This document shows, piece after piece, positions 59,396 through 64,000 of a stretch of DNA of 64,000 nucleotides. Origin of the DNA: an uncultured Tenacibaculum sp. Lineage in GTDB: Bacteria; Bacteroidota; Bacteroidia; Flavobacteriales; Flavobacteriaceae. Each line of letters starts with the position of its first letter. The first letter of the stretch is position 1. A program made the translations under genes and the position numbers. Location of the stretch: the NCBI GenBank assembly GCA_947492185.1, contig CANLMR010000001.1:806001-870000 (forward strand). The letters run 5' to 3'. Under the pieces are notes generated by a model, which was not told where the DNA came from, did no database searches, and worked only from the letters and a program-made list of their open reading frames with translations.

Positions 59396-60468
59396 TTAGA
59401 TTTTATGTTTAATATTTTCGGGAATAACATCTTTATGTACTAAAAGAGAAATCGTTTTCAATAAAAGAGCATTTTTAGACATGTAAACAAATCCTCCTTG
59501 TTCATTGTCTCCTTCTGAATTTTTTAGAATGTAAAATATTTTCCCATCTTCATTTTTTGCTTTACCAATTAAATGCATATTATGATCGTCGGTTGTAGAT
59601 TTATCTTCAAAAGTTTCCTGACGAAGTTCTTGAGATATTTTAATACTCTCCTGTTTTTTATTCAAAACAGCAATTCCCTCATCAAATTTAAAATTTGGTT
59701 CACTTGCATCTCCATCCCATGCTAAAGAATATCCATTTTGTAAAGCATTTTCAATGATTGTTTCAAAATCATTTATAGGTAAGTTTAAGTAGGTGTTATT
59801 CCCCCAGTTTGCTGGAATATTCAAAATGGATTTTTTATAAAAAGAAATATGACTATAACTCGTGATTTCTATATAGTTTTCTGGAGCAATTCCAATGTAA
59901 GAATCTGCAAAAGTTTTTGGAGTATAGCTTTTACCTTTATAATTAAATTTAGAAGGAATTTTCCCGAGATAAGCTTCTAGTGTTCCTTGTAAAGCATTTC
60001 TCCAGCTATTTGGTTTAATTCTGCCATAGCCACTCGTTGCAACAGAACTCATCATAGCTTCTATTAAATTATCCATTTCAACATGATCATGTTGCCAATC
60101 ATCTTTAATTCTTCCAGTATAAATTTTTCAGGAATGGCACCGAAATTTTGATATGCTTTTAAAACACTAAAAGTTAAATCACCTGCATTCATCCATGTCT
60201 TTCCTTTTGTTTCAACGTATTTTTCGGCTTTTTGAATGTAAGTAGGAGTAACAAAAAACATTGGTGATAATATTATAGGATTTTTTCCTAATCGAATTGC
60301 TTCGGTTTCTATAAAAGAAGTAGTTGCAAAACTCCAACAAGTTCCAGAAGATTGTTGATTTTTTAAAGGAGTAGATTCTAAAAGAATGATTTTTGTGAAC
60401 TTTTTAGATTGTTGGCAATAACTAAAAGAAAAAGTCAAAATGAGTAAGTAGATAAACGCGTTTTTCAT
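59396..60468 (-). pseudogene. papain-like (C1) peptidase, split by a frameshift
   Basis: The 5' part (60468-60064) has a signal peptide (ends FSFSYCQQ) and the catalytic Cys in NQQSSGTCWSFAT; the 3' part, in another frame, has the catalytic His in TDDHNMHLIG and Asn in ILKNSEGD. The frames join if one T is restored in the TTT at 60123-60121 (minus strand), giving EKFYTGRIKDDWQHDHVEM across the junction. Architecture resembles bleomycin-hydrolase-like C1 enzymes of Bacteroidota. Either a recent one-base deletion or a sequencing error in a short homopolymer. Confidence 0.85.
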
Positions 60469-60702
60469 GTCTTTTTATTTTAAATAAAGACAAATGAAAT
60501 ATGGTTTTGTTACTTTTTTTTTAAAAAAGGTAGGGTGTTTTTGTACTTAAGTGTTTTATACCCGTGAAGCCGATCTTCTATATGAGATTTCTATGGGTAA
60601 GGGCATAATAAATTTTTAAGTAAGATTTGCTTCCAACTAAGTTTGGTCAATGGGTTGTAAATTGTTTAATCGACAAATTAACAACCCATTTCTATTTGAA
60701 TA
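60469..60702. other. 234-bp intergenic region
   Basis: No coding frame recognised. Contains a hairpin AATGGGTTGT (60649-60658)/ACAACCCATT (60681-60690) just after the saccharopine-type gene, a possible terminator with a large loop, and otherwise A/T-rich sequence. Confidence 0.4.
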
Positions 60703-62076
60703 TTATCCTATTACGGCTTCAGGGTTATAGCCTAAATAAGGAACATCTTTTTCAATGAAATTAATCCCGTATTCTTCTAATTCCTTTAAAATAGGTTCAT
60801 AAACTTCTTTATTTATAGGAAGTTGAACACCAGGAGTAGTTATATCACCATTTAAAATTTTAAGTGTAGCCATTGCAACTGGTAATCCCACCGTTTTAGC
60901 CATAGCTGTATAGGTCTGGTCATCACCTTTAATAATCATACTACTTTCTATTTGATGTTTACCATTTTTATCTTGGTAACCAAACTTATGGTGCATTACA
61001 ATCATATCTTTATCATTTGCTTGCAAGGTCCAAGAATCCATTAATATTTTTTGGAGAATTTGTGCAGGAGTAGCGTTTTTCAATTCTACTTTTTTATTTT
61101 CATTAAATATATCAAGCTCAACAAACTTATCCCACATTACATCATCTTGATCAATTTTTAAATATGATCTAAATTTTAATTCTACTGAATCAGAAGGAGA
61201 ATACGCCAAGAAAGAATTGGTGAAATCACGATAACTCATGTTTTCAGAATCTTCGATGGTGTAACTATCATCTGTCATTCCTAATTGAACAAATACATTC
61301 CAGGCTCTAGAAAAACCAACTTTTCTAATGGTACCTCTATACATTGTAGGAATATTATCTAATCCATAAATGCTTGTGTATTTCAAAGAATCCCTATTAG
61401 CATAGGCTTCAAACTTACCACTACCGTTTATGGTTAAAAACTCTGTTCTTCTAAATAACTTGTGATACGGAATATATTTGTAAGCACCTTCTTGAATGAA
61501 TTTTGAAGCACCACCTTGACCAGCTAAAACAACATTTCTTGGATTCCAAGTGAATTTATAGTTCCATAAGTTGTTGTCACTTTCGGGAGCAACAAGTCCT
61601 CCACAGAAAGATTCGAAAAGCAACATTTCACCACCTTTTTCACGTATTCTATCAATTACATCCATCGCGCTCATATGATCTATTCCTGGATCCAAACCAA
61701 TTTCATTCATGAAAACAAGTCCTTTTTGTTTAGCTTTATCATCTAAAGTCTTCATTTCTTTAGAAATATAAGAGGCAGTAACCATATGTTTGTTGAATTC
61801 AATACAGTTTTTTGCGACTTCAATATGTAAATGAGCAGGAAGCATTGAAATTACAATATCTGATTTTTGAATAGCTTTTATGCGATTTTCCTCATTAAAA
61901 ACATCCAATTCCATAGCTGAAGCATTAGGATGGTTATTTATTTTTTTCTTTGCATTTTCTAATGAAAGATCACCAATTGTGATATGTAAATTTTCACTAG
62001 AAGATTTATCAAGTAAATATTTTATTAACGAAGAACTTGATCGTCCTGCTCCAATAATCAGTATATTTCTCATCAA
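60703..62076 (-). CDS. saccharopine dehydrogenase-family protein
   Basis: NAD(P)-dependent oxidoreductase of the saccharopine dehydrogenase/homospermidine synthase superfamily, 457 residues. Rossmann motif ILIIGAGRSSSSLI at the N-terminus, then SDIVISMLPAHLHIEVA, MNEIGLDPGIDHMSAMD and the C-terminal dimer/substrate region with FCGGLVAPESDNNLWNYKFTW. Likely reduces an imine of lysine or polyamine metabolism. Divergent from the DUF423 gene. Confidence 0.92.
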   Translation of the reverse strand: MMRNILIIGAGRSSSSLIKYLLDKSSSENLHITIGDLSLENAKKKINNHPNASAMELDVFNEENRIKAIQKSDIVISMLPAHLHIEVAKNCIEFNKHMVTASYISKEMKTLDDKAKQKGLVFMNEIGLDPGIDHMSAMDVIDRIREKGGEMLLFESFCGGLVAPESDNNLWNYKFTWNPRNVVLAGQGGASKFIQEGAYKYIPYHKLFRRTEFLTINGSGKFEAYANRDSLKYTSIYGLDNIPTMYRGTIRKVGFSRAWNVFVQLGMTDDSYTIEDSENMSYRDFTNSFLAYSPSDSVELKFRSYLKIDQDDVMWDKFVELDIFNENKKVELKNATPAQILQKILMDSWTLQANDKDMIVMHHKFGYQDKNGKHQIESSMIIKGDDQTYTAMAKTVGLPVAMATLKILNGDITTPGVQLPINKEVYEPILKELEEYGINFIEKDVPYLGYNPEAVIG

Positions 62077-62155
62077 TTTATATAGTAAATTTGCTAGGCT
62101 TTTATTATGAAACCTTAATTATTTGAAAGTTTAATATTTAACAAATATAACAATA

Positions 62156-62536
62156 ATGTATAAAAATTTAACAATAATTACACTTTTAGGTGCTGTCACC
62201 ATTATTTTGGGAGCTTTTGGAGCTCATGCCTTGAAAGAAACCCTACCTCAAGAAAGTTTACAAAGTTTTGAGACGGCAGTACGTTATCAGATGTATCATG
62301 TATTAGTTTTATTAGGAATTAATTTAAACGGGTATTTATCATTAACATTTAAAAGAAAAGTAACATGGATTTTTTTAATTGGACTTTCACTTTTTTCAGG
62401 ATCTATTTATGCAATTTACTTAGGAGGTATTCCTGCTAAATATATATGGTTTATTACGCCTTTAGGAGGGGTAGTTCTAATTGTAGGTTGGCTGCTTTTA
62501 AGCTATGAGTTTTATTTAAAATCTCGCCAAAAATAA
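62156..62536 (+). CDS. DUF423 membrane protein
   Basis: Inner-membrane protein of 126 residues with four hydrophobic helices and the family's ILGAFGAHALKETLP and MYHVLVLLGINL motifs. Role unknown. Stands between the saccharopine-type gene and pckA. Confidence 0.93.
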   Translation: MYKNLTIITLLGAVTIILGAFGAHALKETLPQESLQSFETAVRYQMYHVLVLLGINLNGYLSLTFKRKVTWIFLIGLSLFSGSIYAIYLGGIPAKYIWFITPLGGVVLIVGWLLLSYEFYLKSRQK

Positions 62537-62584
62537 TTTTTCAATAAAAAATACTTAAGAACAAGCAGTTTAAACAAAAAGATT

Positions 62585-62592
62585 TATTTTTG
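62585..62592 (+). promoter_or_regulatory. pckA promoter -7 box
   Basis: TATTTTTG matches TAnnTTTG, 32 bp before the pckA ATG. No -33 element assigned. Confidence 0.5.
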
Positions 62593-62624
62593 TCGAAAAT
62601 AAAACACAACTAAAAAGAATATAG

Positions 62625-64000
62625 ATGACAAATCTTGAAACGAAAACGATTTCGTTAGATTCATTAGGTATTAAGAGTTCTACGGTTCGTTATCAGTTAA
62701 CTTCAGAGGAGTTACACGGTTTAACTATTGAAAAAGGACAAGGTAAAGAGTCTGCGTTTGGTGCCATTGCAGTTAACACTGGAGAATTTACAGGAAGGTC
62801 TCCTATGGATAGATTCATAGTTAAAGACGAAATCACCAAAGATCAGATTTGGTGGGGTGATATCAACATTCCATTCGATTCAGAAAAATTCGACAAATTA
62901 TACGATAAGGTAACTGCTTATTTGTCTGATAAAGAAGTTTTTGTAAGAGATAGTTATGCTTGTGCTGACGAAGATTATAAGTTAAATATTAGAGTTGTAA
63001 ACGAATATCCATGGAGTAACATGTTTGCTTATAACATGTTTTTACGTCCAACGGCTGAAGAATTAAAAGATTTTTCTCCAGAATGGACAGTAATCAATGC
63101 ACCAGGATTTATGGCAGATGCTGAGGTTGATGGAACACGTCAACACAACTTTGCAATCTTAAACTTTTCTAGAAAAGTAGCTTTAATTGGTGGTACTGGA
63201 TATACAGGAGAAATTAAGAAAGGAATTTTTTCTGCTTTAAATTTTATTTTACCAGTATATAAGAACACTTTACCAATGCACTGTTCTGCTAATGTTGGCA
63301 AAGATGGAGATACAGCAATTTTCTTTGGATTATCTGGAACAGGAAAAACAACATTATCTACTGATCCAAACAGAAGTTTAATTGGAGATGATGAGCACGG
63401 ATGGACTTCTGAAAATACAGTTTTTAACTTTGAAGGAGGTTGTTATGCGAAGGTTATTGATCTTTCTCAAGAAAAAGAACCTGAAATTTACGGAGCAATT
63501 AAAAAAGGAGCAATCCTTGAAAATATTGTAATGGATGATAAAGGAAATGTAGATTTCGCTGATACGTCTATTACTCAAAATACTCGTGTGAGTTATCCAA
63601 TTCACCACATCGAAAATATTAGAGTTCCTTCTATAGGTAAGAACCCTAAAAATATTTTCTTCTTAACAGCAGATGCATTCGGTGTGTTACCTCCGATTTC
63701 AAAATTAACTCCAGGTCAGGCTGCTTATCACTTTATTTCTGGATATACAGCAAAGGTTGCTGGAACAGAAGCTGGTGTTACTGAGCCATTACCAAGTTTC
63801 TCTGCTTGTTTTGGAGCACCATTTATGCCATTACACCCAACTCGTTATGCAGAAATGTTAAGCGAGAAAATGAAAGAAACTGGTGTTAATGTTTGGTTAG
63901 TCAATACAGGATGGTTTGCTGGTCCTTATGGAGTAGGAAACAGAATGAAATTAAAATATACACGCGCAATGATTGAGGCAGCTCTTACTGGAGGTTTACC
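62625..64000 (+). CDS. pckA: phosphoenolpyruvate carboxykinase (ATP), 3' truncated by window edge
   Basis: Gluconeogenic enzyme converting oxaloacetate and ATP to PEP, CO2 and ADP. The frame is open from ATG 62625 to the last base, 458 codons plus two bases, covering most of the roughly 530-residue family length. Visible motifs: GEFTGRSPMDRFIV, GGTGYTGEIKKGIF, kinase-1a P-loop GLSGTGKTTLSTDP, metal-site IGDDEHGW and RVSYPIHHI. Starts MTNLETKTI; 88 bp after DUF423. Confidence 0.96.
   Translation, partial: MTNLETKTISLDSLGIKSSTVRYQLTSEELHGLTIEKGQGKESAFGAIAVNTGEFTGRSPMDRFIVKDEITKDQIWWGDINIPFDSEKFDKLYDKVTAYLSDKEVFVRDSYACADEDYKLNIRVVNEYPWSNMFAYNMFLRPTAEELKDFSPEWTVINAPGFMADAEVDGTRQHNFAILNFSRKVALIGGTGYTGEIKKGIFSALNFILPVYKNTLPMHCSANVGKDGDTAIFFGLSGTGKTTLSTDPNRSLIGDDEHGWTSENTVFNFEGGCYAKVIDLSQEKEPEIYGAIKKGAILENIVMDDKGNVDFADTSITQNTRVSYPIHHIENIRVPSIGKNPKNIFFLTADAFGVLPPISKLTPGQAAYHFISGYTAKVAGTEAGVTEPLPSFSACFGAPFMPLHPTRYAEMLSEKMKETGVNVWLVNTGWFAGPYGVGNRMKLKYTRAMIEAALTGGL

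Noticed and set aside
59396..60468. Programmed -1 frameshift in the C1 peptidase
   Set aside because: The junction AAA TTT ATA does not form a slippery heptamer in the right phase; a one-base deletion explains it more simply.
63378..63608. Minus-strand frame inside pckA
   Set aside because: Antisense shadow of a clear enzyme gene.
1..64000. CRISPR arrays, insertion sequences, prophage or integrative element
   Set aside because: No regularly spaced direct repeats, transposase, integrase or phage structural genes were seen; gene content and composition look like a stable chromosome.

Overview
The window is a stretch of chromosome from a low-GC member of the Bacteroidota, almost certainly family Flavobacteriaceae (marine Tenacibaculum/Polaribacter-like; genus not determinable here). 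The support is consistent: many SPII lipoproteins, secreted proteins with a type IX secretion (T9SS) C-terminal sorting domain, GLPGLI-family proteins, an HPPK-deoxynucleoside kinase fusion, a zinc-ribbon-less AccD, near absence of Shine-Dalgarno sequences, and many TAnnTTTG promoter boxes. Most of the window is chromosomal housekeeping DNA with no insertion sequence, prophage or CRISPR array visible.

Layout. 1-7.7 kb: two small hypotheticals, folK-dNK fusion, pnp-rpsO, a lipoprotein, accD, fbaA. 7.7-11.1 kb: a TamL-like Omp85 lipoprotein divergent from a TrmH-type methyltransferase. 11.1-12.7 kb: a two-gene RiPP cassette (GG-leader precursor plus radical SAM/SPASM maturase). 13.1-21.1 kb: a second deoxynucleoside kinase, then a response regulator/histidine kinase pair divergent from a secreted protein, two GLPGLI proteins and a TonB-receptor-like barrel; three GTTAAC boxes 10 bp apart lie between the divergent units. 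21.2-29.4 kb: three tandem paralogous T9SS-exported reprolysin-like metalloproteases, duplicated together with a piece of the lipB 5' end. 29.5-33.1 kb: lipB, a YceI lipoprotein, dtd, rsgA, a DUF5995 gene. 33.2-37.3 kb: an aromatic amino acid operon (pheA, aminotransferase, tyrA, DAHP synthase-chorismate mutase) preceded by a leader peptide with a FYFYFYFY run, an antiterminator and a terminator, i.e. a textbook attenuator. 37.4-41.2 kb: a Cys-repeat GG-leader peptide, tRNA-Asp, a DUF58 gene, trxA, metK behind a SAM-II-like riboswitch, and a solitary 33-codon small gene. 41.2-55 kb: sppA, dsbD, tag, a secreted lipoprotein/barrel pair, a Kir-type potassium channel, a HAD/MazG cluster, an active-site-less thioredoxin-fold protein, ilvE, mnmD, a 43-residue membrane peptide and a TrmN6-like methyltransferase. 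55-58.3 kb: an HxlR regulator divergent from a nitroreductase-DUF1330(pseudo)-SDR-LLM operon, with an inverted repeat between them. 58.3-64 kb: SGNH hydrolase, a frameshifted C1 peptidase, saccharopine dehydrogenase family, DUF423 and a pckA cut by the window edge.

The most noteworthy items are the Phe/Tyr attenuator of the aromatic operon, the RiPP cassette, the 22-residue periodic Cx6C peptide, the 33-codon stand-alone gene, the tandem GTTAAC operator and the molecular relic of lipB left by the protease duplications. All functional names are from sequence pattern recognition; no database search was possible.
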